From an uncultured Alphaproteobacteria bacterium (GTDB lineage Bacteria > Pseudomonadota > Alphaproteobacteria > Rhodospirillales > Rhodospirillaceae), in NCBI GenBank assembly GCA_900079695.1, contig LT599022.1, positions 2,672,001-2,736,000 of the forward strand: DNA of 64,000 nt, given 5' to 3'. Of this stretch, positions 8,223-16,031 are shown piece after piece. A program made the position numbers and the translations under genes. Numbering within the stretch: position 1 is the first letter of the stretch; each line of letters begins with the position of its first letter. Below the pieces are notes generated by a model that worked only from the letters and a program-made list of their open reading frames with translations, had not been told where the DNA came from and made no database searches.

Positions 8223-9212
8223 TCATGCCGCTTCGCCCTTCGGGGTCTCCCCTTCCAGGCTGGTCTTGAGGCCGCCCGATTTGTCGAGCTTGTGGACCGC
8301 CCGGGTGATCACCCAGGTGCCGCTGGCGATGTCGCCGAGGCCGGAGACCACGATCTTGCCCTCGGCGCCGATCGACGGCTGCCCGGGCGTCACCTCACCC
8401 GAGAAGGTGCCGGTGCCGCGCGCGAGTGCGTCGAGCTTGGCGGCGGCGGCGCGCTGCGCCTGGTCGGCGTCGGGGAACTTGCTGCGGATGGTGAAGGTGG
8501 GGCCTTCGCCATCGCCGACCTTGATCGACTCGGCCTGACTGGTTTCGGCGTTGTGCCACTGCGCCACCACCGACCCGTATTTGCCACGATCCGCCTGGGT
8601 GGCGTTGTAGGACTGGAAATCTCCCGGCCCGAGCGCCACCGTCGGCATCGCCTTGCCCGAGGCGCTCTTGGCCTCGCCGCGCGGCACGAACAGCAGCCGC
8701 CCGGAGACCGGCTTCGCCACCGCGTCCTGGGTGCGGGCGACGCGGGTCAGCAGCGCCATGTCGCTCTCGTTGGTTTGCGCCAGGCTCGGCAACGTCACGT
8801 CGGCGAGCGAGGGCGCGACGACCGGAACTAGGTTGTGTTCGCCCGCGATCGTCTTGACCAGGTCGGCCACGCTCACGTCGTCCCAGCCGCGGGTCTTCTG
8901 TTCCTTCATCTGCTGGCGCATGTCGGCGGCCTTGCCGTCGATCGTGAGGGTGTGGGGCGGCCCGCTCGCCGACAGCTCGTCGACGACGAAGCGCCCCATG
9001 TGGATCAGCCCCGAGGCCGCGTACCCCATCCAGCATTCCAGGGCGGCGCCCTTGCGCGGCGCGGCAATCGCGAGGTCGCGGTTGTCGAGGACGATCGCGA
9101 TGGTGTCGCTGGTGATGCCCGCCTCGTCGGTGACGGTCAGGGACAGCAGGCGCTGGGCGCAGGCGGCGGTGATGTCGGCGCCGTCGGCGGTGAGCTTCCA
9201 GAGCGGCCGCAT
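8223..9212 (-). CDS. Phage late control / tail hub protein gpD (P2 D family)
   Basis: 329 residues; baseplate hub of contractile tails, related to P2 gpD, Mu gp44 and T4 gp27. Typical blocks are the N-terminal ADITAACAQRLLSLTVTDEAG, the middle WDDVSVADLVKTIAGEHNL with NESDMALLTRVA, and the C-terminal IASGTWVITRAVHKLDKSGGLKTSLE. The gene ends a P2-ordered run T-U-X-D and starts 3 bases after gpX. As in P2 it closes the tail operon. ATG 9212 is the only convincing start. Confidence 0.92.
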   Translation of the reverse strand: MRPLWKLTADGADITAACAQRLLSLTVTDEAGITSDTIAIVLDNRDLAIAAPRKGAALECWMGYAASGLIHMGRFVVDELSASGPPHTLTIDGKAADMRQQMKEQKTRGWDDVSVADLVKTIAGEHNLVPVVAPSLADVTLPSLAQTNESDMALLTRVARTQDAVAKPVSGRLLFVPRGEAKSASGKAMPTVALGPGDFQSYNATQADRGKYGSVVAQWHNAETSQAESIKVGDGEGPTFTIRSKFPDADQAQRAAAAKLDALARGTGTFSGEVTPGQPSIGAEGKIVVSGLGDIASGTWVITRAVHKLDKSGGLKTSLEGETPKGEAA

Positions 9213-9215
9213 CGG

Positions 9216-9416
9216 TCAGTCCCACAGCTTGACGGCGGCCGCCGTCGTCGGGGTTTCGAGGTCGGGGAGGTCGATGGTGATGCCGGCGGGCAGGATCGCG
9301 CCGTGGGCGGCCAGGCGCGGATTGGCCTTGAACACCGCTTCGGCGGCGTTCTCGCGGCCGTAGTGCTTCCAGCAGATGGCGTCGACCCGGTCGCCTTCGC
9401 GCGTCACGTACCGCAT
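9216..9416 (-). CDS. Phage tail protein X (LysM-like)
   Basis: 66 residues, the size of P2 gpX. It begins RYVTREGDRVDAICWKHYG and carries a PAGITIDLPDL C-terminal strand, a small LysM-like fold found at the tail tip or baseplate. The start ATG 9416 overlaps the gpU stop (TGATG), indicating translational coupling. Confidence 0.88.
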   Translation of the reverse strand: MRYVTREGDRVDAICWKHYGRENAAEAVFKANPRLAAHGAILPAGITIDLPDLETPTTAAAVKLWD

Positions 9417-9805
9417 CAGTCGTCTCCGTACTCTTCGAGGGACAGGGTGAACTCCTGCTTGAGCGGGATGCCGTTGGCGAGGAACCGGGTCTGGCCCTCC
9501 TCGATGCGGACGAGGCACCAGCGCCCCCACACCCCGCCGAGGCCATCGACCAGCATCAGCGGCTCGCCCTTGCCCGCCTCATCGCGCATCGCGGCAATCT
9601 GGCCGAGGCCGCCGCGATAGTGCGGGTAGACGACGCCGGAAAGGCTCACCGTGTCGCCCTCCGGCCCGGTGAACTGGCGGGCAGCCTTGCGCCCCATCCT
9701 CTCCTGCTTCGCCCAGCGGAACTCGCTCACCCGCTGGAGCTTGTCGTAGGCGGCGGTCGAAATCCCGAAGCGGAACTCCCCGAGCGCCATCATCACTTCG
9801 GCCAT
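9416..9805 (-). CDS. Phage tail completion protein gpU family
   Basis: 129 residues, P2 gpU type, a tail terminator/completion protein. Family features include an N-terminal MALGEFRFGISTAAYDKLQR strand-helix and a GLGQIAAMRDEAGKGEPLMLVDG block. ATG 9805 has GGGGGAAG 5 bases upstream. It lies 10 bases after the tape measure and overlaps gpX, as in P2 T-U-X. Confidence 0.9.
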   Translation of the reverse strand: MAEVMMALGEFRFGISTAAYDKLQRVSEFRWAKQERMGRKAARQFTGPEGDTVSLSGVVYPHYRGGLGQIAAMRDEAGKGEPLMLVDGLGGVWGRWCLVRIEEGQTRFLANGIPLKQEFTLSLEEYGDD

Positions 9806-9815
9806 CGCTTCCCCC

Positions 9816-12287
9816 TTAGTCGGCCAGCGCGGCGCGCTGCTGCCGCATGATCAGTTGGGCCACCTGTTCGGCCAGTTCGCGCACGTCCTGCCCGGGCGTG
9901 GCGTAGATGTTGAAGGGGCCGATCGAGACGGTCTGAGGCGCGCCAGCCGCAGACTGGGCGGCACCACCCGCGCCCCCGGCCGCCTCGGCCGAGGCGGGGC
10001 TTTCGTCCTTGCGTTCACCGCTTTTGTCCTTGTCCTTGAACAGCCAGCCGCCGAGCATCTCGCCGCCGAAGCTGCCGAGCGCACCGCCGATCACCGCGCC
10101 GAGGGCGGTGCCGATCACCGGCACCACCGAGCCGATCGCCGCGCCGGCCGCCATGCCCGCCAGACCGCCCGCGAGGTTGCCGCCCGCCGCGCCTTTCTCG
10201 GAGGCCGAGAGGTTCGGGTCCATCAGGTCGCCCGCCGCGCCGGCGGCCGACAGCGCCAGACCGACGCCGCCCAGCGCCTTGCCGCCGAAGCGCAGGGCCT
10301 TGCCGATGCCGCCGCCGCCGAGCGCGTCGCCGATGCCGCCTTGCGCGCGGGACAGGCGGCCCGAGGCGGTGGCGGCGGAGTTGGCGGCCGCGGTGTATTG
10401 GCGCAGACGGCCGATCATCGCACCGATCCGCGACCCGGACCCGGCGGCGGCGCTGCCGACCCGACCGACCCCGGTGGCGGCGGCCGCGGAGGCTCGGCCG
10501 ACGCCGATGGTCTCGCGCACCACCGCGCCGATGCCGCCGCGGTAATAGGTCAGGGCGTAGCGGCCGATCAGGGTCGCGCTCTTGACCAGCATGAACCCGC
10601 CGGCGAGCGCCACCAGGCCGCCGGTGACCATCGGCATGTCGTCGGCGAAGTTGGCCAGCGCGTCGACGCCGTCGGCGAGGACGTTGATCACCGGCGTCAC
10701 CATCGGCAGGATCGACTTGCCGATCGACCCCGTCAGCTTGTCGAAGGCGAGCCCCATCCGCTTGGTGGACTCGTTGTAGGTCTTGGTCATGTTGGCGAAG
10801 TCCTGGTCGACCACGCCGGTGGCGCCGAGAGACGCCTTCTTGATCTCCAGATACTGGCCGTAGTTGGCGAGCATCGGCGCGAGGAAATCCTGCACTTGGC
10901 GGTCGCCGAACAGCTGCCCGAGGCCGAAGCGCCCGGCGATCTGCTCGGCTGCGCCTTCGATCAGCTTGCCGTTGGCGTCGAAGGCGCCTTCCATCGCCTT
11001 GCCGAGATCCGCGCCGGTCGCCTCGGCGATCTGCTGCATCACCACTTCCATCGGGTTCTGGCCCACCGCCACGCCCTCGGCCAGCGCCTCCTTGATGTCG
11101 ATGCCGAGCTTCGAGAATTTGTCGACGGTCTCGGGCGAGGCGATCTTGGCGAGGAAGTTGGCGAGGTTGTTGGCGGCCGTCGACGGATCGGAAGCGCCCT
11201 TCATCGCCACCTGGAGCGCGGCGCCGAGCGAGGCGACCGCTTCGGTGCCGGTCCAGCCGAGCGCGGCAGCGGCCGAGGTCAGCTGCGGGAACTCGCGCGC
11301 CATGTCGCGCAGCTCGAAGCCGCCTTCCTTGCCCGCCTGGGCCATGATGTCGAGCGCCTGACCGAGCTTCTCGACCGGCACATGCAGGTTGCTGAGGACG
11401 TTGTAGGAGAGGTTCGACATGTCCTCCATCGACGCCCCGGTGGCGGTGGCGGCGCGCCCGATCGCGGTGCTGGCCATCAGCGCTTCCTTCGCACCGAGAC
11501 CCTTGCCCACCAGCACCTCGATGCCGGAGAGGAGCGCGCTGTTGGACTGGTTCACGTCCATCGACATGCCGCGAATCTTCCGGCGCACGCCTTCCAGCTC
11601 CTCGCCGGTCATCCCGGCGGTGTTGCCGAAGCTCCGCAACTGGTGTTCGAAGTCGCCTTCCTGGTCGAGCGGCTGCTTCAGCGCCAGGTACGCCGCGCCG
11701 ACCTTGAGCGCCTGGTTGCGCAGCTCGGCACCGATCTCCTTGCGCTTCTCGGCGCGCGCCATCGCGTCGCCCAGACGGTCGACCGACGCGGCGGCCTGGT
11801 CCACCCGCGACTTCGCCTGGGCGATGTCGGCGGCGAGCTTGCGCTCGGCTTGGGCGAGATTGCGGGTGTCGACGCCGGCGGCGTTCAGCTCGCCGCGCAG
11901 GGCGACCAAGCGCTGCCGCTTCGCATCCTCGGCCGCGGCCGTGCGCACCACCTCGCGGCGGGCCGCGGCGAGCGCCGCCTCCTGCTTCTTGGTCGGGGTC
12001 TCGGTGGCGGCGATCTCGCGCGCCAGGCCCTTGACCTTCTCCTGGGCGTCGCGGTGCGCCCGGCCCGCTTCCAGCACCTCGCGGCCGAGGCGGCGGTAGC
12101 CCTGGACCTGCAGGTTGAGCTTGTCGAGCCGGGCCGAGTCCTTGAGCGCCGCCGCCTGCTGCTGCTCGCTGTCGGCGACGGCTTGGCCGAGCCGCCCGAA
12201 CTGCGTTATAGTCGAGCCGATCGCCGAGCGCAGGCTTGCGCCGACGGTGGCTCCGATGACCATGCTGAACGCGAGGGACTTATCCAT
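9816..12287 (-). CDS. Tail tape measure protein (P2 T-like)
   Basis: 823 residues setting tail length. Residues about 20-190 are long charged coiled coil. Residues about 215-480 are the conserved TMP core (FGNTAGMTGEELEGVRRKIRGM, LSNLHVPVEKLGQALDIMAQAG). The C-terminal third is hydrophobic Gly/Ala-rich sequence with probable membrane helices (VPVIGTALGAVIGGALGSFGGEMLGGWLF). ATG 12287 starts the protein as MDKSLAFSMVIG; a TTG four codons upstream has a better AAGGA and cannot be excluded. The start codon overlaps that of an opposite-strand small gene (shared CATG). Confidence 0.93.
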   Translation of the reverse strand: MDKSLAFSMVIGATVGASLRSAIGSTITQFGRLGQAVADSEQQQAAALKDSARLDKLNLQVQGYRRLGREVLEAGRAHRDAQEKVKGLAREIAATETPTKKQEAALAAARREVVRTAAAEDAKRQRLVALRGELNAAGVDTRNLAQAERKLAADIAQAKSRVDQAAASVDRLGDAMARAEKRKEIGAELRNQALKVGAAYLALKQPLDQEGDFEHQLRSFGNTAGMTGEELEGVRRKIRGMSMDVNQSNSALLSGIEVLVGKGLGAKEALMASTAIGRAATATGASMEDMSNLSYNVLSNLHVPVEKLGQALDIMAQAGKEGGFELRDMAREFPQLTSAAAALGWTGTEAVASLGAALQVAMKGASDPSTAANNLANFLAKIASPETVDKFSKLGIDIKEALAEGVAVGQNPMEVVMQQIAEATGADLGKAMEGAFDANGKLIEGAAEQIAGRFGLGQLFGDRQVQDFLAPMLANYGQYLEIKKASLGATGVVDQDFANMTKTYNESTKRMGLAFDKLTGSIGKSILPMVTPVINVLADGVDALANFADDMPMVTGGLVALAGGFMLVKSATLIGRYALTYYRGGIGAVVRETIGVGRASAAAATGVGRVGSAAAGSGSRIGAMIGRLRQYTAAANSAATASGRLSRAQGGIGDALGGGGIGKALRFGGKALGGVGLALSAAGAAGDLMDPNLSASEKGAAGGNLAGGLAGMAAGAAIGSVVPVIGTALGAVIGGALGSFGGEMLGGWLFKDKDKSGERKDESPASAEAAGGAGGAAQSAAGAPQTVSIGPFNIYATPGQDVRELAEQVAQLIMRQQRAALAD

Positions 12288-12525
12288 GCGACCGACCAAG
12301 ATCCTTCAGTGGGTGTTTCTCGCGGGGACCGCCGCCTGGGGCGCGATGCTGGCCGGCGGCAAGGACAACGGGTTCACGACGGTTTGGACCTGGGTTTTCA
12401 CCGCCATGGTGGTGGTGGCCGGGCTGGCCCTGGTTCTGGGCATCGTGCTTTGGGTGCTGAAGGCGTTGGGCGTGATCGTCGCCCTGCCCTGGACCCCCGC
12501 GCGCAAGTTCAGCGACCGGGCCTGA
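12286..12525 (+). CDS. Small two-helix membrane protein on the opposite strand
   Basis: 79 residues with two clear hydrophobic helices (residues about 8-22 and 34-64) and a positively charged C-terminus. It is unrecognised. ATG 12286 has GAGGGA 8 bases upstream, a better ribosome site than many genes here. It fills the 210-base space between the tape measure and gpE genes, where the minus strand has no convincing gene. It is one of only three rightward genes in the phage (with the repressor and 41126), so it may be an independently expressed cargo gene. The last 17 bases lie antisense to the gpE' end. Chance open reading cannot be fully excluded. Confidence 0.55.
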   Translation: MRPTKILQWVFLAGTAAWGAMLAGGKDNGFTTVWTWVFTAMVVVAGLALVLGIVLWVLKALGVIVALPWTPARKFSDRA

Positions 12526-12639
12526 ACTCGGCGGCCAGTTCCCCGGCCGCCGCCAACCATTCCTCCAGTTCTCCCACCTCCAGCTCCATCGCCACGACCG
12601 GATCTATTCCGAAACGGCCGAGGCGGAGGCAGCGTTTTC
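12509..12639 (-). CDS. gpE' extension, probably made by -1 frameshift from gpE
   Basis: In the -1 frame relative to gpE, an open stretch runs through and past the gpE stop and ends at 12509. Its C-terminal part (MELEVGELEEWLAAAGELAAEF) has the acidic helical look of the short GpE/E' tail extension of P2-like phages. It has no ribosome site of its own. A GAAAAC tract at 12634-12639 (minus strand) is a possible slip point, though it is not a perfect X-XXY-YYZ heptamer. In P2, E and the frameshift product E+E' are tail assembly chaperones for the tape measure, and position and order match here. Confidence 0.6.
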
Positions 12640-12936
12640 GGAGTTCCCGGGAGCCGAGCCCGAGGAGCGCACCGCCCGGGCCGTGCGAAAATTTCGGTAG
12701 GCCGCCTGCAGCTTCGGATAGTCGTCGGCGTAGTCCACCTCGGCGATCACCTCGTAGGGCTGGCCGGTGAGGATCGCGAACAGGTGGATCTCCACGTCGG
12801 CGGGTCGGCCTTCGCCCAAGCGTTCGGCGCGCGCCGCGTCGGCCGCCTTCGGCCGCCGCATCGTCAACGCGGCGGCCTTGGGGTGCGGGGCAACTTCCAC
12901 CGGGTGGGAGAGCGGGATCGTTTCGATCGTCTTCAT
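12604..12936 (-). CDS. Phage tail assembly chaperone (P2 gpE / Mu gp41-like)
   Basis: 110 residues. It has the usual order of this family: N-terminal strands (IPLSHPVEV, TMRRPKAADA), then a central DVEIHLFAILTGQPYEVIAEVDYADDYPKL. It lies between the tail tube and tape measure genes, the position of the frameshifting chaperone pair in contractile phages. ATG 12936 has GAGGA 7 bases upstream. The Ser/Ala-rich C-terminus is bypassed if the -1 frameshift occurs. Confidence 0.85.
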   Translation of the reverse strand: MKTIETIPLSHPVEVAPHPKAAALTMRRPKAADAARAERLGEGRPADVEIHLFAILTGQPYEVIAEVDYADDYPKLQAAYRNFRTARAVRSSGSAPGNSENAASASAVSE

Positions 12937-12947
12937 GTCGTTCCTCC

Positions 12948-13451
12948 TCACATGCCGAGCGCACGGCGGATCGCCGCAAGCTGGTCGACGCCGTTGATCA
13001 CGCGCTTCATGTTCTCGGCGTCGATCTCGTAGACCACGGTGCTGCCGACCGTGAGCTTGTAGTACTTGAGCGAGACCGTGCATTTGTTGGCGGTCTGCGA
13101 ACCCGGCTTCCAGGTGCCCGGATCGGTCTGGCTGAACAGGCCGCGCACCGAGACGATCACCGCCTCGGCGGTGTTCGGGGTGTCTTCCTGCGCGCCGCGC
13201 AGGGTGACGCTGGCGTCGGGATCGCCGAACAGGCCGAGAACCGCCGGAATGTATTCGGCGAAGGTGATCTCCATCTCCATCTTCTCGATCAGGCCCATGT
13301 CGAGATCGAGTTCCGCGGCGAGACCGCCGCCGGAGTAGGTATCGGTCTTGAGCTTGATCGGCGGCAGCTTCGCCTCGGGCACCTTGCCGGCGTAGCCGTA
13401 GGCGTCGAGATAGGCGACGTAGTTCTTCAGAACCTTCGGAATAGTGGCCAT
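12948..13451 (-). CDS. Major tail tube protein (P2 FII family)
   Basis: 167 residues, the normal size for P2-type tail tube. It begins MATIPKVLKNYVAYLDAYGYAG and contains ELDLDMGLIEKMEMEITFAEY and a conserved C-terminal KYYKLTVGSTVVYEIDAEN. It forms the inner tube inside the sheath. AGAGGAACG precedes ATG 13451, and the gene lies 12 bases after the sheath. Confidence 0.95.
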   Translation of the reverse strand: MATIPKVLKNYVAYLDAYGYAGKVPEAKLPPIKLKTDTYSGGGLAAELDLDMGLIEKMEMEITFAEYIPAVLGLFGDPDASVTLRGAQEDTPNTAEAVIVSVRGLFSQTDPGTWKPGSQTANKCTVSLKYYKLTVGSTVVYEIDAENMKRVINGVDQLAAIRRALGM

Positions 13452-13463
13452 TTCACGTTCCTC

Positions 13464-14888
13464 TTACTGGGCCGCCAGAACGGCGTTGGCTTCGGTGATC
13501 AGCTCCTCGTAGTAGTCGGCGGAGCGGTGCATGCGGAACGCGATGTGTTCCATCGGCGCGGGGGCTTCGTTGTCGAAGTCGATGGTGAACTCGCCCGCCA
13601 TCAGGCGGTCCTTGGTGTTGAGATCGGGGTCGATCCACACCTTCCCGCCGAGCAGCGCGCCGCGGGTCTTGAGGCCGGCGAGGTAGAGGTTGAGGCTGTC
13701 GGCGCAATCGACGATCGCCTGGACCGAGAACGGCCGGTCCATCAGCCACAGGTAGCCCGCCTCGATGCTGTCGTTGACCATGTCGTGGGTGCGGCGAACG
13801 CTGAGGAACGCCCACAGCGGATCGTCGGAGCAGGTGCGGTTGCCCCAAAGGCGATAGCCGTCCTCGTGAATGATCGTCGCCACCTCGTTGGCGTTGAGGT
13901 AGTTCGCGACGCAGTCGGGGTCGGACAGGCCGAAATCGATCGGCCGCGCGGTGCCGGTGATGCCGGTGATCACCTGGTTCGACGGGCTCCACCAGAAGCC
14001 CTTGGCCGGGTCGTTGTCGGTCTTGGCGATCAGGCCCGCGACCCAGGCGCTGCCGGGCTGCACCACGGTCATCGACAGGGTGGTGTCCCACACCGTCACG
14101 AACGGGTCGACCACGAAGACCCGGGCGCTGCCCCAATCCTTGCGGTCCTGCACCGCCGCCTCGTCGGTGGTGTTCGGGCCTTCCTTGACGATCGCGGCGC
14201 GCAGCTTGGCGGCGATCGACACCATCTCGGACACCACCGGGTTCGCGGTGGTGCCGGTGGTGGCGGTCGCGGTCGCGCCCGCGCCGTCGCCGGTGATGGT
14301 GACCTCCGGCACGGCGGTGTAACCGACGCCGGCGCGGGTCAGCTGGATCGCCGTGACCTTGCCCTGCTCGATCACCGCGGTGGCGGCCGCGCCCTGGCCG
14401 CCGCCGCCGGTGATCGCCACCGTCGCGGTGGTGTAGTTGGCGCCCTGGGCGGTCACCGCGATCGTCTTCACGCCCTGCGGCTTGATTGAGGTGAAGCCGG
14501 GGGCGACCAGGATCTTCGGCTTGACCGCCAGCAGCGAGTTGGCGGCGCGGAAGGCGTGGACGCCGGTCATCAGCGTGACGTTGCCGACGATGTTGGAGAG
14601 GGTTTCGTTGGCGTCGGCGCCCTCGGGCACGCGCACCACCACGATGGTGGCGCCGGTCTGGGTGTAGATCGCCGACACCGCGTCGTAGAGCGTGCCCTCC
14701 TTGCCGAGCTTGGCGGCCTTACGCGGGTTGTTCGCGAGCAGGACCGGCGTGTGGTAGGGAAAGTCGGCTTCCGGGGCGTCGGGCGCGGTGCCGACGATGC
14801 CGATCACCGAGGACTTGACGGTGCGGATGGGGCGGATGCCGTCGGTGGTTTCGACGACCTCGCACCCATGCAGGAAGTATTCACCCAT
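13464..14888 (-). CDS. Contractile tail sheath protein (P2 FI family) with inserted repeat domain
   Basis: 474 residues. The N-terminal domain (to about 136, ...PKILVAPGFTSIKP) and the part from about 216 (NPVVSEMVSIAAKLRAA...) form a standard P2-type sheath with C-terminal HIAFRMHRSADYYEELI. Residues about 138-214 are extra: a Gly/Ala/Thr-rich beta segment containing YTTATVAITGGGGQGA and GYTAVPEVTITGDGAGA, two copies of a motif seen in other phage surface proteins. The insert sits in an exposed loop and probably decorates the tail. ATG 14888 has AGGAG 8 bases upstream. Confidence 0.94.
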   Translation of the reverse strand: MGEYFLHGCEVVETTDGIRPIRTVKSSVIGIVGTAPDAPEADFPYHTPVLLANNPRKAAKLGKEGTLYDAVSAIYTQTGATIVVVRVPEGADANETLSNIVGNVTLMTGVHAFRAANSLLAVKPKILVAPGFTSIKPQGVKTIAVTAQGANYTTATVAITGGGGQGAAATAVIEQGKVTAIQLTRAGVGYTAVPEVTITGDGAGATATATTGTTANPVVSEMVSIAAKLRAAIVKEGPNTTDEAAVQDRKDWGSARVFVVDPFVTVWDTTLSMTVVQPGSAWVAGLIAKTDNDPAKGFWWSPSNQVITGITGTARPIDFGLSDPDCVANYLNANEVATIIHEDGYRLWGNRTCSDDPLWAFLSVRRTHDMVNDSIEAGYLWLMDRPFSVQAIVDCADSLNLYLAGLKTRGALLGGKVWIDPDLNTKDRLMAGEFTIDFDNEAPAPMEHIAFRMHRSADYYEELITEANAVLAAQ

Positions 14889-14901
14889 GTGAGGGCTCCT
14901 T

Positions 14902-15504
14902 TCAGAGGATCGAGAGGGCGTGGGAAAGAGCGAAGCAGAAGAAGCGGTAGGCGAGCAGGCAGCCGAGCGGCACGCCGATCGCGAGACCGGTGACCGCGCC
15001 GAGCCAGAGTTCGCCGAAAGCGGTCCAGGTGGTCGCGCGGATCGCGACACTGCCGAAGATCCGGACATCCGGGATCAGATCGCGGAACGGATAAGCGATC
15101 GGATAGCCGAGACCCGCCCAGCCGTAGCGTTCCGGCCCGCCGGTGCCCTGCGGCCCACCGTTGTTGTGGTTGGTGACGAACCACAGGCAGACGCCGGTCA
15201 GGAACACCGGCAATCCCACCCAGGCGAGCGCGGCGGCGGTGTAGGCCCACGGAGCGGCGAGGGCGGCCGGGATCGTCCAGGTGCCGGGGAACAGCAGCGG
15301 CCAAGCCGCGCCGAGGTACTGCGCGCCGAGGAAGGTACAGAGCGCGAGGATCTTGACCGAGCGCGGAAAGTCGCCGCCCCAGCCACCGAGCCAGCGCCGC
15401 CAGAACGCCAGAGCCAAACCGTCGAGAAGGGCGACGCCGATCGCCAGCAGCGCGGCGGCGACGAAAAGGTGGGCGGGGAACGCAGACGCGAAGCTGGTCA
15501 TCAT
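14902..15504 (-). CDS. Integral membrane protein inside the tail operon, function unknown
   Basis: 200 residues with about five hydrophobic segments (roughly 10-28, 45-62, 72-95, 170-190 and others) and a polar Gly-rich loop NHNNGGPQGTGGPERYG in the middle. Such a protein is not expected in a virion tail operon. The start ATG 15504 overlaps the stop of the tail-fibre assembly gene (ATGA), so it is translated with the tail genes. It lies between fibre assembly and sheath, where P2-like phages often carry added lysogenic-conversion genes. Possible jobs are superinfection exclusion or envelope modification; nothing in the sequence decides this. Confidence 0.8.
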   Translation of the reverse strand: MMTSFASAFPAHLFVAAALLAIGVALLDGLALAFWRRWLGGWGGDFPRSVKILALCTFLGAQYLGAAWPLLFPGTWTIPAALAAPWAYTAAALAWVGLPVFLTGVCLWFVTNHNNGGPQGTGGPERYGWAGLGYPIAYPFRDLIPDVRIFGSVAIRATTWTAFGELWLGAVTGLAIGVPLGCLLAYRFFCFALSHALSIL

Positions 15505-16019
15505 TCGGAGGTGCCTTCCGTGGTGGAGGCCGGAAGCTCCGGCCATTCGGGGGTGACGGCGAGGATCGCCGCGGCGTCGTCGCCCGCGGCGGCGACGGCG
15601 GCTTCGGCGGCGTTGGAGGCGGCACGCACCGCGCCGCGATAGGCGACGGTGGTGGCCGGGATCGGCGCGGCGGTTTCGGCGGCGCGGATCACCAGCCAGT
15701 CGGTGGGGGTGAGCAGCGCATCCGCCGCCGCTTTGATCGCCGCGATCTTGGCGACGCGCACCTCGGCGGCCGGGATCGGCTCGGCGTCGTAGACCAGCGT
15801 CGCGCCGTCGTCCGCGATCTGGACGCGCTGCCCGGTGACGCGGTACAGCGCCGGGTCGGGCTGGCCCGGATCGGTGACGGGGTAGACGCCCCGCGCGACC
15901 AGCTCGGCGCGGGAGAGCAGCGCGGCGTCGGAGAGGGTTTCTCCGGCCGGGGTAACGAGGCGGCGACCCGAGAGGATCAGGCGGGGTTTGCCGGTGGCAG
16001 GGTCGAGGACTGCGAACAT
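15501..16019 (-). CDS. Tail fibre assembly-type protein
   Basis: 172 residues. The C-terminal half has the sequence character of tail fibre assembly/chaperone domains (DALLTPTDWLVIRAAETAAPIPATTVAYRGAVRAA). The N-terminal half (FAVLDPATGKPRLILSG...) resembles the short beta domain of fibre-associated proteins. It lies 12 bases after the fibre gene and has AAGGAG before ATG 16019. It is assigned by position and the LTPTDW motif. Confidence 0.8.
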   Translation of the reverse strand: MFAVLDPATGKPRLILSGRRLVTPAGETLSDAALLSRAELVARGVYPVTDPGQPDPALYRVTGQRVQIADDGATLVYDAEPIPAAEVRVAKIAAIKAAADALLTPTDWLVIRAAETAAPIPATTVAYRGAVRAASNAAEAAVAAAGDDAAAILAVTPEWPELPASTTEGTSE

Positions 16020-16031
16020 GATGCGGGCTCC

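Noticed and set aside
9855-12770. A 971-codon open frame on the plus strand opposite the tape measure
   Set aside because: It is a shadow in GC-rich DNA: Arg/Gly/Ala/His-rich low-complexity sequence with no domain, while the minus strand encodes a clear tape measure.
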